Origin: Treponema vincentii | Lineage (GTDB): Bacteria; Spirochaetota; Spirochaetia; Treponematales; Treponemataceae | NCBI RefSeq assembly: GCF_018336815.1 | Contig: NZ_CP050497.1 | Coordinates: 1-64,000, forward strand | Length of the DNA: 64,000 nucleotides | Reading direction: 5' to 3' | In this document: positions 42,713-52,344 of the stretch, piece after piece | How the letters are laid out: each line of letters begins with the position of its first letter | How positions within the stretch are numbered: position 1 is the first letter of the stretch | Position numbers and translations under genes: made by a program | Notes under the pieces: model-generated | Seen by the model: the letters and a program-made list of their open reading frames with translations, nothing else | What the model was told of the DNA's origin: nothing | Databases searched by the model: none

Positions 42713-43597
42713 TCAATTCGATAATCCAAACGCACAATTAAAATTCCGTACAATAATATCGCTGAATGCTTCTACCGCAGCTTCATCTATGTCGATTTCT
42801 TCAAGCGCCGTAGTGCACGATTCATACTGTTTGATAATACCTATCCGCTTTAGTGACTGTACACGGGGGTGCTTTGCCGTATCGTCTCCTGTGTATCGTA
42901 GATGTGCACATTGCGCCGTAACTGCGATAATATCTCGAGGATGAGAATACGGCTCCGATTTAAGCCTCATATATGGGGCGTCGGTTTCCGTTAAGAGGCG
43001 GCTGCTATCGAATGAAGCGGCCATTGCGCATACGGATTTCTGCCCGCGGAGTACCGCCTTGCCGAGTGAAAAATAGGCGTTGACACCTTTTTTGAGGAAC
43101 GCCGCAGCCTCTTGCGGACTACCGCCCCAACCGTGAAAGATAACTGCCGGCAGCTTTTTTAACCGAGCTACCGAATCAAAGATGAGGGGCAGGGCTTTCC
43201 GGCAATGAATCACAGCCGGCAGCTGAAACTCCTGCGCCCATCGTAATTGCATATCCCATACTGTTTGCTGCATCGGCAAAAGCTGTTTATAATCATCATT
43301 AAAAAGATCGAATCCGCATTCTCCGATCGCTTGAATCTGCCGTGTTTCCAATAGGCGGTATAAAAACTCCGCCTCATCGGTTACGGGATTTTGCGGATGA
43401 ATGCCGAAGGAAAAGAGTACCCGCCGACTCTCAGACAGTTGTAAAAGGCTGCGGTGCCGTTCGTATTCGGTATGATCGTGCGCCGAGCAGCAAAGCGATA
43501 TCGACTGTGCAAATAGCTCACTTACAGTTCCGGTATCGTCCGAAGATATGCACGAATCAATATAATCTGCAGGATGGAGATGGGCGTCACTATACAT
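42713..43597 (-). CDS. TatD-family metal-dependent hydrolase
   Basis: About 294 residues from ATG 43597 (MYSDAHLHPADY). Family motifs: DAHLHP (metal ligands), IGECGFDLF, VIHCRKA, FHGWGGSPQEA and TETDAPYMRL. Family members act as 3'-5' exonucleases on damaged DNA. The frame is open to 43729, but the extra 44 residues (cysteine- and phenylalanine-rich) are not part of the family. No strong ribosome site precedes either start. Confidence 0.88.
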   Translation of the reverse strand: MYSDAHLHPADYIDSCISSDDTGTVSELFAQSISLCCSAHDHTEYERHRSLLQLSESRRVLFSFGIHPQNPVTDEAEFLYRLLETRQIQAIGECGFDLFNDDYKQLLPMQQTVWDMQLRWAQEFQLPAVIHCRKALPLIFDSVARLKKLPAVIFHGWGGSPQEAAAFLKKGVNAYFSLGKAVLRGQKSVCAMAASFDSSRLLTETDAPYMRLKSEPYSHPRDIIAVTAQCAHLRYTGDDTAKHPRVQSLKRIGIIKQYESCTTALEEIDIDEAAVEAFSDIIVRNFNCAFGLSN

Positions 43598-43773
43598 ACA
43601 TAAACTTTTAAATGATATTAGAAAGAAATGTAAGCCCTCTTTTGCTTTTGGAAATATCGTACAGGCAACCGGACAGACGCAGGAAGAAGTCAAAAAATAG
43701 ATATTAGAGAAAAGAGGTAATATCGTCATTCCCGATAAAATTGTGATAGTATCATGATAATAGGGAGATTGAT

Positions 43774-44964
43774 ATGAAATATGATTTTACGACAAAAGTA
43801 AACAGAGCCGGTTCAGGTTCGCGTAAATGGGATGCGATGTATCAGGTCAACCCGCACGTCGATTCGTCCGTTGTGCCGCTTTCGGTTGCCGATATGGAAT
43901 TTAAGATGCCGCCGGAATTAACGGAAGAACTCAAGCACTATCTTGATAACGCCGTGCTGGGCTATACGGGGCCGACTGTTACATATAAAGAAGCGGTACA
44001 AAATTGGATGAAAGCGCGGCATAATTGGGTAATTGATCCTGATTGGATTGTCCCCACTGCGGGTGTTGTGCCTGCGATTTTTAATGCGGTTAGAGCTTTT
44101 ACCGAACCGGGAGACGGCGTTATTCTGCTGTCGCCGGTGTATTATCCTTTTTTTAGGGCAATACGCTTGCAGGGACGGAATGTTGCAGCGTGTTCGTTGC
44201 AGGAAAACGGCGGCCGCTATACGATTGATTTTGAAGCACTTGAGCGGCTCGCTGCGGATTCGCGTAATAAGGCGCTGCTCTTTTGTTCACCTCATAATCC
44301 TGTCGGCAGAGTGTGGACAAAAGAAGAGCTGCATAAAATAGAAGAAATCCTGTTAAAAAATAATCTTTTGCTGTTTTCGGACGAAATTCATTTTGATATT
44401 GTAATGCCGGGGTATACGCACACCGTTTTCCAATCGTTAGGGGACGACCTTGCCGAGCGGACAATCACCTTTACCGCACCTTCCAAGACATTCAACATCG
44501 CCGGTTTGGGAATCAGCAATATCATCATTAAAAATGAGAATATGCGGGAAACTTTTGTAAAAGCCCAAGAGCTTGGGGCGGGAGCATTGTTCACGGCATT
44601 GAGCTATAAGGCCTGTGAAATTTGCTATACGCAGTGCGCGGCGTGGCTTGATGAATTTTTGTCCGTAATCGATGCCAATCAGCGTATTGTGCAGCAGTTT
44701 TTCCAAACGCACCATCCCGAAATTAAAGCGCCGCTCATCGAAGGCACGTATTTGCAATGGCTCGATTTTAGGGCGCTGGGAATGGAACACAAGGCTTTGG
44801 AAACGTTTATGACGCAGACGGCGCAAGTATTCCTAGATGAAGGATATATCTTCGGCGAAGAAGGCAGAGGTTTTGAACGGATTAACCTTGCAGCTCCCGC
44901 ATCGATTATTACCGAGACCCTCGAACGGCTGAGTCGCGCATTGCGGAACTTGAAGACGAAATAA
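43774..44964 (+). CDS. hly: Cystalysin-type cystathionine beta-lyase (C-S lyase)
   Basis: PLP enzyme of the MalY/PatB family, 396 residues, very similar along its whole length to T. denticola cystalysin as I remember it: VPLSVADMEFKMPPEL, AVLGYTGPT, FCSPHNPVGRVW, DEIHFDIVMPGYTHTVFQS, PLP lysine in TFTAPSKTFNIAGLG, EGTYLQWLDFRALGM. It splits cysteine to pyruvate, ammonia and hydrogen sulfide; the T. denticola enzyme lyses erythrocytes and is a virulence factor. AGGGAG precedes the ATG. Monocistronic. Confidence 0.93.
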   Translation: MKYDFTTKVNRAGSGSRKWDAMYQVNPHVDSSVVPLSVADMEFKMPPELTEELKHYLDNAVLGYTGPTVTYKEAVQNWMKARHNWVIDPDWIVPTAGVVPAIFNAVRAFTEPGDGVILLSPVYYPFFRAIRLQGRNVAACSLQENGGRYTIDFEALERLAADSRNKALLFCSPHNPVGRVWTKEELHKIEEILLKNNLLLFSDEIHFDIVMPGYTHTVFQSLGDDLAERTITFTAPSKTFNIAGLGISNIIIKNENMRETFVKAQELGAGALFTALSYKACEICYTQCAAWLDEFLSVIDANQRIVQQFFQTHHPEIKAPLIEGTYLQWLDFRALGMEHKALETFMTQTAQVFLDEGYIFGEEGRGFERINLAAPASIITETLERLSRALRNLKTK

Positions 44965-45062
44965 GTACCATAATGATCGAGAGGTTCTCTGTCGAAGTTA
45001 TACCTTCGTTGGGAATCTCCTGTCTTATTTTCGACAAATCTGAGTTCTTGTAGCAGTTGATG

Positions 45063-45662
45063 TCATCGGTCTATTCTAAAAACGGGTCCGATTGAAATAA
45101 CGGTCGCGTTAACAATATTGATGTCTCGTCGTGTCGGGTTGGGCAAACAACCGAGGCTATTGCCGACCCCGAAAAATATTCCGCATTTTTTATTAAAGTA
45201 ATATGCGCCGCTTAAACGCATATTAAGAGCAGGCGCTAACGGCCACAGTCCTGCGGGGCCTATGCCAACCATAAGCTCAAAATTACTTCCGATACCGTGT
45301 GTGTATCCGAAAAGAAATTCAAAATAACCGATTATACCGAATCCCATCGATCGCGCTTCGCCGTGCATCGATTCTGGCGGTTTATAAGGATCTGTACGAT
45401 GCTCTATTATAAAAATAGGCATAATATTATTGTTGATCATAAAAGTAAAGCCGTTTTTCTTTTGTACGAATATGATATCCAATCCGATTGCAGGGCCGGC
45501 CATTGTTTCATACAAATACATTTTATCGGCATAGTGGGACGTATGTGCGAGAATTGCGCCTGTCATTCCGTTATGCGGTGCGAAAACAAAGTGGTCAAAT
45601 CCTGCTGCAAAAAGATAAAGCGGTGCAAGCAGCAATACGGCAGTAATGCAATTCCTTTTCAT
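45063..45662 (-). CDS. Secreted treponemal protein, DUF2715-like
   Basis: 199 residues with signal peptide (VLLLAPLYLFAAG). The mature part is rich in Gly and aromatic residues with alternating hydrophobic strands (GIIGYFEFLFGYTHGIGSNFELMVGIG, MRLSGAYYFNKKCGIFFGVGNSLG) and ends SIGPVFRIDR, as in small outer-membrane beta-barrels. Resembles the treponemal DUF2715 group; not certain. It starts four bases inside the BCCT gene's stop, so is expressed with the choline module. Confidence 0.65.
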   Translation of the reverse strand: MKRNCITAVLLLAPLYLFAAGFDHFVFAPHNGMTGAILAHTSHYADKMYLYETMAGPAIGLDIIFVQKKNGFTFMINNNIMPIFIIEHRTDPYKPPESMHGEARSMGFGIIGYFEFLFGYTHGIGSNFELMVGIGPAGLWPLAPALNMRLSGAYYFNKKCGIFFGVGNSLGCLPNPTRRDINIVNATVISIGPVFRIDR

Positions 45663-47242
45663 ATAATCTCCTTCGCATCCTTTAAAAAGCTGACAATAAT
45701 GCAGATCATAATGATGCCGAGCGGAAAGGCGGCGATAATTGATAAGCTTTGCAGCTGGCTGAGGTTACTGCCGGTAAGAATCAACGCTGCCGGTAGTAAG
45801 ATAAAGACAACCGACCAGAATGCCCGCAGGCTTTTTTTAGGTTCACTGCCTTCCAGCTGCCGCTGCGAATAAGACGCAATAACCATTGTAATTGCATCGA
45901 ATGTACTCGCATAGAGAGCAATCATCGTGATGATGAGCAGCACTAAACCGACTTTCGCAAATGGTAGCGTTTCCAAAATGCTTAAAATAATTTCTGCGGG
46001 GGCGATACCGGCAGCAAGCCGTTCCGCTGCCGGTAATAAGCCATGCGTTTCCAAATAGAGACCGTAGTTCCCCAACACGATAAACGAGCAATAGGTTCCC
46101 GCGATACCGCACATAAGCCCGCCTAATACGGTATTCCGTACCGTTCGCCCTTCCGAGATTGTCCCGATAAAGAACGGCGTTGCGACAAACCATGCAATCC
46201 AATATGCCCAATAAAAAATCGTCCACTGCTGCGGGAACCCTGCACCGTCTGCGCCCGAAATCCGTAGGGGATCCATCCATGTGGAAAGCGAGATAAAGTT
46301 TTGCAGCATCTTCCCGATGCCGGTTATGCTTGTTTCGATAATATAGAGTTTGGGACTGAACAAAAACACAAATACAATGAGGCTTGAAAAACACACAACG
46401 GCAACCTTTGCCAGATGAGAAATGCCTTTTATCCCCAGCAGAACAGCCGAGGTATATACCGCTGCAATAATGCAGAGTACAACCAAGGTAAGCATCCGTG
46501 ATTCAGGAATGCCGGAGATGGTGGAAATTGCCAGCGACAACAGCGGTGTTGCAAGCGAAAATGTCGTTGCGGTTCCTGCTAAAAGACCGACGACTGAAAA
46601 TACATCGATGATGGTTCCCAGTATGCCGTCGATTTTATTACCGAAAAGGGGGCGACACGCTTCGGAAAGTTTTTGCTTTTTCCGCTGCCGTACATGGAGC
46701 ATATAACCGAACGCAACAGCGCATACGATATGGAAGCTCCACGGGGTAATGCCCCAGTGAAACAGCGGGTATGTTGCAGCCCAGTCTTGTTTTTCAGCTG
46801 CCGTAAGCAGATGTTTCCCGAATGGCGATGCTGTGTAGTAATATCCCCATTCGATAAGCGACCAATACAAAATATCGGCAGCCATCGTAGAGGTAAAAAT
46901 CATGGCGCCCCATGTAAAATTGCTATAGCGCGGTTTATCGAGACTGCCTAACCGGATTGCTCCGTATTTTGAAAAAGCAAGATAAAATGCGGTACACACT
47001 AAGCCGAAGCCAAGAAGTATATAGAAAAATCCAAGCTTATTGACAAAAATATTCCATAGAGTATCAATGACCTTCATCGAGTGCTTCGGAAAGGTAAGCA
47101 GCAATGCCGCAGTGCCGGTTACAATGATGAGCGGTAAAAGGGTAATAATCCAATCGATTTCTCCGGAACCGTACCAGCCTTTATTGAGCTTCCGAGTGTT
47201 CATTTTGTGTTTGTTCATTGGTTGTTTCTTCATTTTCTCCAT
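45659..47242 (-). CDS. BCCT-family choline/betaine transporter
   Basis: 527 residues, 12 membrane segments. Family hallmarks: SLIEWGYYYTASPFG in segment 4 region, FHWGITPWSFHIVCAVAFGYM, and the IAWFVATPFFIGTISEGRTVRN block. Na+ or H+ coupled uptake of choline or betaine is the usual role. The gene begins within the last codons of licCA (overlap up to 62 bases; start could be ATG 47218 or 47203), so import and phosphorylation of choline are coupled. Confidence 0.9.
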   Translation of the reverse strand: MEKMKKQPMNKHKMNTRKLNKGWYGSGEIDWIITLLPLIIVTGTAALLLTFPKHSMKVIDTLWNIFVNKLGFFYILLGFGLVCTAFYLAFSKYGAIRLGSLDKPRYSNFTWGAMIFTSTMAADILYWSLIEWGYYYTASPFGKHLLTAAEKQDWAATYPLFHWGITPWSFHIVCAVAFGYMLHVRQRKKQKLSEACRPLFGNKIDGILGTIIDVFSVVGLLAGTATTFSLATPLLSLAISTISGIPESRMLTLVVLCIIAAVYTSAVLLGIKGISHLAKVAVVCFSSLIVFVFLFSPKLYIIETSITGIGKMLQNFISLSTWMDPLRISGADGAGFPQQWTIFYWAYWIAWFVATPFFIGTISEGRTVRNTVLGGLMCGIAGTYCSFIVLGNYGLYLETHGLLPAAERLAAGIAPAEIILSILETLPFAKVGLVLLIITMIALYASTFDAITMVIASYSQRQLEGSEPKKSLRAFWSVVFILLPAALILTGSNLSQLQSLSIIAAFPLGIIMICIIVSFLKDAKEII

Positions 47243-49034
47243 CTTGTTGAGCAGGAAACTCCGTCATCTGCATAATTTGTTTGTAATAATCTTTTGCATA
47301 TCGGTACATCTTTAGCCCGTACTCACCGAAATTTTCTCCCAGCGCTTGTTTATAACATGTCCACAGCGCCCATAAGAATCCTGCAAGCGCAACATAGATA
47401 TAGACACGTAACTTCTCTTCGCTTTCCGGATCGCGGCGGAAGTAGCGGTGCATAAGATCGGCTATTTGAGCTTCGGAAAAGTAAGAGTAAATAGAAAACA
47501 TTGCAAGGTCGGCCAGCGGATCGCACATCGCGGCGTATTCCCAGTCGAGCAGTTTAACATCACCATCGCTGACAATAAAATTATCGCAGATTAAATCGAT
47601 ATGGGTCAGCACTTCCGGTTTTTTAAGTGTATCGAGTAAATCCAGCAAGGTGTTCATTTTTTCCCGGACTTCGGCATAATCGTAAAAAAGAATACCGTGC
47701 TTTGCTTCCGCTTGCTGTTCATAAAAATTAATCCGCTCCCTAAAATTAAATCGGTGCCGTACCGTAATACCGGATGTATGCAGCTTACGGGCTATCCACA
47801 TACACGCTTCCAAATCATCCGAGTTGTGAGGATTCGCTATGTGCATATTTTCTTCAAACTGACTGATTTTTACGCCGGTTATTTGGTCAAAATAGATAAT
47901 CTTATCGGAGATACCGAGCGGCTCAATCGCTTTATATACCGCATATTCCTGTTTCCGGTTGATAAGAATGTCAGTACCGGCGCCCGGAATGCGGAAAATA
48001 TATTTGTTGTTGTTCAGTTCAAATATGAAAGATTTATTAGTCATTCCAAGCCGCAACGGACGTAAATTTTTGATCTGCATTTCAGGTTGCCCGAATACAC
48101 GGGAGATCAATTCCATCCATTTATTCTGTGTGGAAATCATGTATGAGGTGTCGAATTGGCGCAGCTCTTCCAACGATTCAAATTCATATACCTGATTGGA
48201 GGGCTGTTTATTTGCAAACATCGTCAACGTGTTTAAGTGACGGCTCAATACGTCTTCCCAATACCAGTCGTCGGTATCCTCGCGGTGATAGGCTTCTTCA
48301 ATCATTGGACGGATGGCATCGGAAAAAGCACGCGAAAAATAGACCGGCCCGTACATCACCCATGCGTTCCTGCCGCCGACCTTCACCTTCATTATCTTGT
48401 CATGTAAACCCAGCTGCAATACCCATTCGGTAGTCTTTTCGTTCACTTTTACGGACGAATACCATGAATCGTATTCATACGTGTGATACATATTTTTTCG
48501 CAGCCAGTTGTCGCTGGAAAGAATATAGGTGTTTTTGAGTTTGTCGCGAACATGATACAGTGTTGAAAGATTGTTTTTACTTTCAAAATCGGGATTGTAT
48601 ACAAGTTTTACATTGTATTTATCGATGAGGTATTCAAAGGTTTCTTTCAGATAGCCGACGACTACCGTGATATCGGTAATGCCCGCTTCCTGCAGCTGCT
48701 TGATTTGGCGTTCAATCATCCGCTCACCGAAAACTTCCAGCAACCCTTTGGGGATGGCATAGGTGAGCGGAATAAACCGCGAGCCAAAACCCGCCGCCAT
48801 AATAATAGCATTGTCAACTTTACACGAATCGTATTCGGTATGCGCTTTAATGGTTAGAACTCTTTTGCCGATGGCGGGTAATCCGTTCGTTTTAAGAAGA
48901 CCATCCTGTTCCATAGCAAAGAGAATTTGATTGACATACGCGAGTGATATTTTTAATGTGCCAGCAATATCCCGCTGCGTAATCGCCGGATTTTTTTTCA
49001 TTAACTCGATAATTTGAAAATATCGTCTTTTCAT
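47181..49034 (-). CDS. licCA: LicCA fusion: CTP:phosphocholine cytidylyltransferase + choline kinase
   Basis: 617 residues in three parts. Residues 1-65: winged-helix (MKKNPAITQRDIAGTLKISLAYVNQIL). About 75-305: LicC-type nucleotidyltransferase with NAIIMAAGFGSRFIPLTYAIPKGLLEV and DWYWEDVL. About 310-590: LicA-type choline kinase with FRIPGAGTDILINR, HIDLICDNFIVSDGDVKLLDWEYAAMCDPLADLA (parts), the Brenner-like motif HxDxxxxN. T. denticola uses a licCA fusion to make CDP-choline for phosphatidylcholine. A Gln/Glu/Asn-rich tail of 25 residues follows. Preceded by a strong promoter with repeated GTGAAC sites. Confidence 0.93.
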   Translation of the reverse strand: MKRRYFQIIELMKKNPAITQRDIAGTLKISLAYVNQILFAMEQDGLLKTNGLPAIGKRVLTIKAHTEYDSCKVDNAIIMAAGFGSRFIPLTYAIPKGLLEVFGERMIERQIKQLQEAGITDITVVVGYLKETFEYLIDKYNVKLVYNPDFESKNNLSTLYHVRDKLKNTYILSSDNWLRKNMYHTYEYDSWYSSVKVNEKTTEWVLQLGLHDKIMKVKVGGRNAWVMYGPVYFSRAFSDAIRPMIEEAYHREDTDDWYWEDVLSRHLNTLTMFANKQPSNQVYEFESLEELRQFDTSYMISTQNKWMELISRVFGQPEMQIKNLRPLRLGMTNKSFIFELNNNKYIFRIPGAGTDILINRKQEYAVYKAIEPLGISDKIIYFDQITGVKISQFEENMHIANPHNSDDLEACMWIARKLHTSGITVRHRFNFRERINFYEQQAEAKHGILFYDYAEVREKMNTLLDLLDTLKKPEVLTHIDLICDNFIVSDGDVKLLDWEYAAMCDPLADLAMFSIYSYFSEAQIADLMHRYFRRDPESEEKLRVYIYVALAGFLWALWTCYKQALGENFGEYGLKMYRYAKDYYKQIMQMTEFPAQQDGENEETTNEQTQNEHSEAQ

Positions 49035-49043
49035 ATAAAATGT

Positions 49044-49111
49044 AGTATATTTTAGTTTTTGTTCACTGTCAATGATAAAAATGTTGGAAAGTGAACAGAA
49101 AATAAGTGAAC
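49044..49111 (-). promoter_or_regulatory. licCA promoter with three AGTGAACA operator-like sites
   Basis: On the minus strand: TTGACA (49067-49072), 17-bp spacer, TATACT (49044-49049). GTGAAC lies in the spacer next to the -35 (49061-49066, minus strand), with two more copies inverted and upstream (49091-49096 and 49106-49111), all in AGTGAACARAA context. Likely binding sites of a regulator; the winged-helix of LicCA itself is a candidate (inference). Confidence 0.7.
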
Positions 49112-49328
49112 AAGAAGGGTAGATTATTTACGTCACGCTTTACAAGAAATGCGGGGATGTCTCAAAAGTCGGTTACTTTTTCGGCATCCTCATGATAAAT
49201 TATCGAACGGTCTCATTACAATCAGACTCTCTATAATTTATCTACTTAAAAGTGTATAGTAATTAAAGGTACCCTTTCATATCTAATCTAGGTTAGGCGG
49301 TACCGAAATTATTTTAGGAGAGACTTTT

Positions 49329-50276
49329 ATGGATCAAAAGAAACGAAAAGTAACAATCGTCGGCGCAGGCTCCGTCGGGGCAACCTTTGCGTATGCGTTG
49401 GCTCAAAGCGGTTTTGCCGATGAGATTGCAATAACCGATATGAATAAAAACTTTGCGGAAGGGCAGGCAATGGATCTTGTCCACGGCCTACCGTTTTTGC
49501 CACAGGTCGATATCCATACCGGCAGTCAAACCGATTATGCGGACAGCGATATTATCGTCATAACCGCCGGTGCAAAACAGCAGCCGGGAGAAACGAGAAT
49601 AGATCTCCTTAAACGCAATGCTGCCATCATTAAAAACATTGCCAAAGAAATTGCCGCAAGCGGCTGCAAAGGTGTGATGCTGCTCGTCAGCAACCCCGTC
49701 GATATTCTTACAAAGGTAGCGCTCGAAGCAAGCGGCTGGGAACGCGGGCGTGTTATCGGTTCCGGCACCGTCTTGGACACTGCCCGCTTCCGCTACGTAC
49801 TCAGCAAAGAATGCGGCGTCGATGCCCGTAATATACACGGATACATTCTCGGTGAGCACGGCGACAGCGAATTTGCCGCATGGTCGATGACCACCATAGC
49901 CGGACGGCGTATCGATGAATACTGCGGAAACGGCGCCTGCACTTCAGGCATTCACTTCGATAAGGAAAAAATCTTGGACGAAGTACGCCATTCAGCCTAT
50001 CATATCATTGACTACAAAGGTTCTACCTATTTTGCCGTCGGCTTGGCGCTTACCAGAATAGCCGGCGCCATTTTGCGGAATGAACGCAGTATCCTCTCCG
50101 TTTCGATGGCTCTAAACGGAGAATTCGGTTTGCACGACGCCTGCTTGAGCGTTCCCTGTATTGTCGGCAGAAACGGTGTAGAAAAAATCATCGAAGGCGA
50201 ACTTCCCAAGGATGAACAGTCAGCGCTTGAAGCCAGCGCACAGCGACTCCACGATGCCTATCTTTCTATCTGTTAA
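49329..50276 (+). CDS. ldh: L-lactate dehydrogenase
   Basis: 315 residues; reduces pyruvate to L-lactate with NADH. NAD-binding VTIVGAGSVGATFAYALAQSG, catalytic DTARFRYVLS (Asp and Arg) and the active-site His in LGEHGDSEFAAWS; the substrate-specificity Gln/Arg loop KQQPGETRIDLL favours lactate over malate. Shine-Dalgarno TAGGAGAG. Monocistronic. The upstream region (49112-49328) holds a TATAAT at 49232-49237 without a clear -35. Confidence 0.96.
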   Translation: MDQKKRKVTIVGAGSVGATFAYALAQSGFADEIAITDMNKNFAEGQAMDLVHGLPFLPQVDIHTGSQTDYADSDIIVITAGAKQQPGETRIDLLKRNAAIIKNIAKEIAASGCKGVMLLVSNPVDILTKVALEASGWERGRVIGSGTVLDTARFRYVLSKECGVDARNIHGYILGEHGDSEFAAWSMTTIAGRRIDEYCGNGACTSGIHFDKEKILDEVRHSAYHIIDYKGSTYFAVGLALTRIAGAILRNERSILSVSMALNGEFGLHDACLSVPCIVGRNGVEKIIEGELPKDEQSALEASAQRLHDAYLSIC

Positions 50277-50404
50277 AAACTGTTAAAAAGCATATTTTTT
50301 ATGTAGGGTTTTAGGGCGGCTGTTGAGCAGCGTACATCATTAATATACTGCTCAACGACGAAAGGCTGTCCAAAAGGACAGTTTCCTTGAGCTTTAGATG
50401 CGAT

Positions 50405-50450
50405 GTTGTCGATGAAAAATGTACTTCCGTGTACATTTTTCATCGACAAC
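50405..50450 (-). repeat. Perfect 20-bp-arm hairpin with ACGGAA hexaloop
   Basis: Arms GTTGTCGATGAAAAATGTAC (50405-50424) and its exact complement (50431-50450) enclose TTCCGT on the + strand, ACGGAA on the minus strand (apex ACACGGAAGT). It lies just beyond the normal end of the ABC exporter gene, in its 3' untranslated region. The 50277-50404 interval holds two smaller stems (GTTGAGCAG/CTGCTCAAC, CTGTCC/GGACAG) that may terminate ldh or the exporter. Confidence 0.85.
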
Positions 50451-52290
50451 GCAGATGCCCGCATATCTGCAAGTTTACGCCGACCACTGGTCGCTTTCCC
50501 TTTGCAGCCGATACATCTCCCGATAAATGCCGTCTTTTTTTCATCAGCTCGGCGTGGGTGCCGGTTTCGGCAATGGTTCCTTTGTTGAGCACGATAATCT
50601 TATCAGCATTTTCTACGGTACGGAGGCGGTGAGCGATGACGATAACGGTTTTACCTTTTATAAGTGTACCGATGGCATGCTGGATAAGCGTTTCGTTTTC
50701 AGGGTCGAGGGCTGCGGTTGCTTCATCCAAAAGGATAATCGGTGCATCTTTGAGGAGGGCGCGGGCGATGGAAAGCCGCTGGCGTTCTCCGCCGGAAAGG
50801 GTATAACCGTTTTCGCCGATTTCCGTGTCGTAGCCCTGCGGCAGTTTTTCGATAAACGACTCACACTGCGCGGCTTTTGCGGCAGCGAGCACTTGTTCCC
50901 TCGTCGCATTCCGGTTGCCGATTAAAATATTGTTGTACACCGTGTCGTTAAAGAGCACGACATCCTGAAACACAATCGAAAACGCGCTGAGCAGGGTTTC
51001 CGGTTCTACCGAGGAAACATCAACACCGCCGATGCTGACCGTACCCGATGACGTATCCCAAAAGCGCGCAGCCAATCGCGCAATGGTGGATTTCCCGCAG
51101 CCGGAGTGTCCCACGAGCGCGGTAATTTCGCCCTGCTTGGCGGTAAAGCTGATTCCGCTTACCGTGTTTTCTCCGGCATCGTTTGCGGCGGTGCCTGCAT
51201 TATTGGAATTACCGGCAGCGCTTCCACCGATGTCAGTCGCACCTTTACTGCTCGGTTCATTATATGAAAACGACACATTATCGTAGCAAATGTCGTAGCC
51301 GTTCGGCTTAAAACTTTCACTGCCCGTCTGTTTGGGATAATTGATAATCGCCTGCTTCCGCTCAACAGCAATCAGTGTATAAAAGAATTCGGCAAGCAGC
51401 ATAAACACTGTCGTCAACGGATCGAAGATACGGCATGAGACCAACAAAAAAACGATATAGGTCAACAGTTCGATTTTCCCCTGCGACAGCAAGTACGCTC
51501 CGTAAGAAATGACGAGCGGAAAGCCGAACCGGATCAACGCGGCCACACCGAACATAAGCGCGCCGATTGCAGCTTCCGATTTGAGCGCAGCGTGCGTTGT
51601 TTCGGTAATATCGTCTTTGAGCTTTTGCACATACAAAGCTTTTTTATCGGAAGATTTCAGCACCTTGATATTGTCTATCATCTGCTGTAGCGAATCGTAT
51701 ATTGCATCCTTCCGTACGATGACGCTTTTCATCTTTTTTTCCGACAGCTTCCGGCAGCCGACAACAATAAAAAATCCTGCAAAGGCACAAACAAACAACG
51801 CAATAGTCATCCGCCAATCCAAAAACGCTAAAAGAGCCGCCGCAATTAAAATCGAAATAATACCGCCGAACATTTCCGGCACGACATTAGAAAACGCTTG
51901 TTCAATCGTTGTAACATCGTTTAAAAGCGTCGAGGTCAAATACGATAAATCTTGCCTGCCGAAATACGACAGCGGGAGCTTCCGAAGCGATTCCGCGAGC
52001 GAAATACGCACATTTGCCGCTTCTTCATACGCGCCGTTATACGTCCTGCCGTACTTTAATTTTTCAAGGATAAACAGCACGGCTATAAACGCCGCTCCGG
52101 CTGCTACCACCGCCCATACATTCGGAGCTTTAAAACCTTGCTGCATAATGCGCGCTAAAAAATACTGCAGCACATACAGCGAAAGTCCCAGCGGCACCAT
52201 CACAAACAAATTGATAATAACCCCGAGCGTAATTGACAAACGCAAATTCCGTGTCCCCGCATCGGATAACGCAAAAAATCTTTGTAACAT
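50440..52290 (-). CDS. ABC exporter half-transporter 1, frame-shifted C-terminus
   Basis: 616 residues: six membrane helices, then an ATPase domain with Walker A GHSGCGKST, signature YTLSGGERQRLSIARAL and Walker B PIILLDEATAALDPENE. An Ala/Gly/Asn/Ser-rich insert (about 345-375) precedes the ATPase. The last 22 codons are out of frame: after HAELMKK the expected ending DGIYREMYRLQRESDQWSA is read if one A is removed from the A7 run at 50535-50541, giving a stop at 50475. As written the protein instead ends in 23 odd residues running into a palindrome. Probable heterodimer partner of the exporter at 53.9-55.9 kb; substrate unknown. Confidence 0.88.
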   Translation of the reverse strand: MLQRFFALSDAGTRNLRLSITLGVIINLFVMVPLGLSLYVLQYFLARIMQQGFKAPNVWAVVAAGAAFIAVLFILEKLKYGRTYNGAYEEAANVRISLAESLRKLPLSYFGRQDLSYLTSTLLNDVTTIEQAFSNVVPEMFGGIISILIAAALLAFLDWRMTIALFVCAFAGFFIVVGCRKLSEKKMKSVIVRKDAIYDSLQQMIDNIKVLKSSDKKALYVQKLKDDITETTHAALKSEAAIGALMFGVAALIRFGFPLVISYGAYLLSQGKIELLTYIVFLLVSCRIFDPLTTVFMLLAEFFYTLIAVERKQAIINYPKQTGSESFKPNGYDICYDNVSFSYNEPSSKGATDIGGSAAGNSNNAGTAANDAGENTVSGISFTAKQGEITALVGHSGCGKSTIARLAARFWDTSSGTVSIGGVDVSSVEPETLLSAFSIVFQDVVLFNDTVYNNILIGNRNATREQVLAAAKAAQCESFIEKLPQGYDTEIGENGYTLSGGERQRLSIARALLKDAPIILLDEATAALDPENETLIQHAIGTLIKGKTVIVIAHRLRTVENADKIIVLNKGTIAETGTHAELMKKRRHLSGDVSAAKGKRPVVGVNLQICGHLRCR

Positions 52291-52344
52291 AATTCCTCCT
52301 TCATTTAATTGGTAATTGGTAATGTTTAATTGATAATTATGTTT

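Noticed and set aside
49152-49194. Further member of the GGGCAnCTCTAA palindromes
   Set aside because: GGATGTCTCAAAA/TTTTTCGGCATCC resembles them only in part; the CTCTAA motif is not conserved.
49262-49320. Rex-type redox operator upstream of ldh
   Set aside because: Two GGTACC sites are present but the TTGTGA...TCACAA-like Rex consensus is not.
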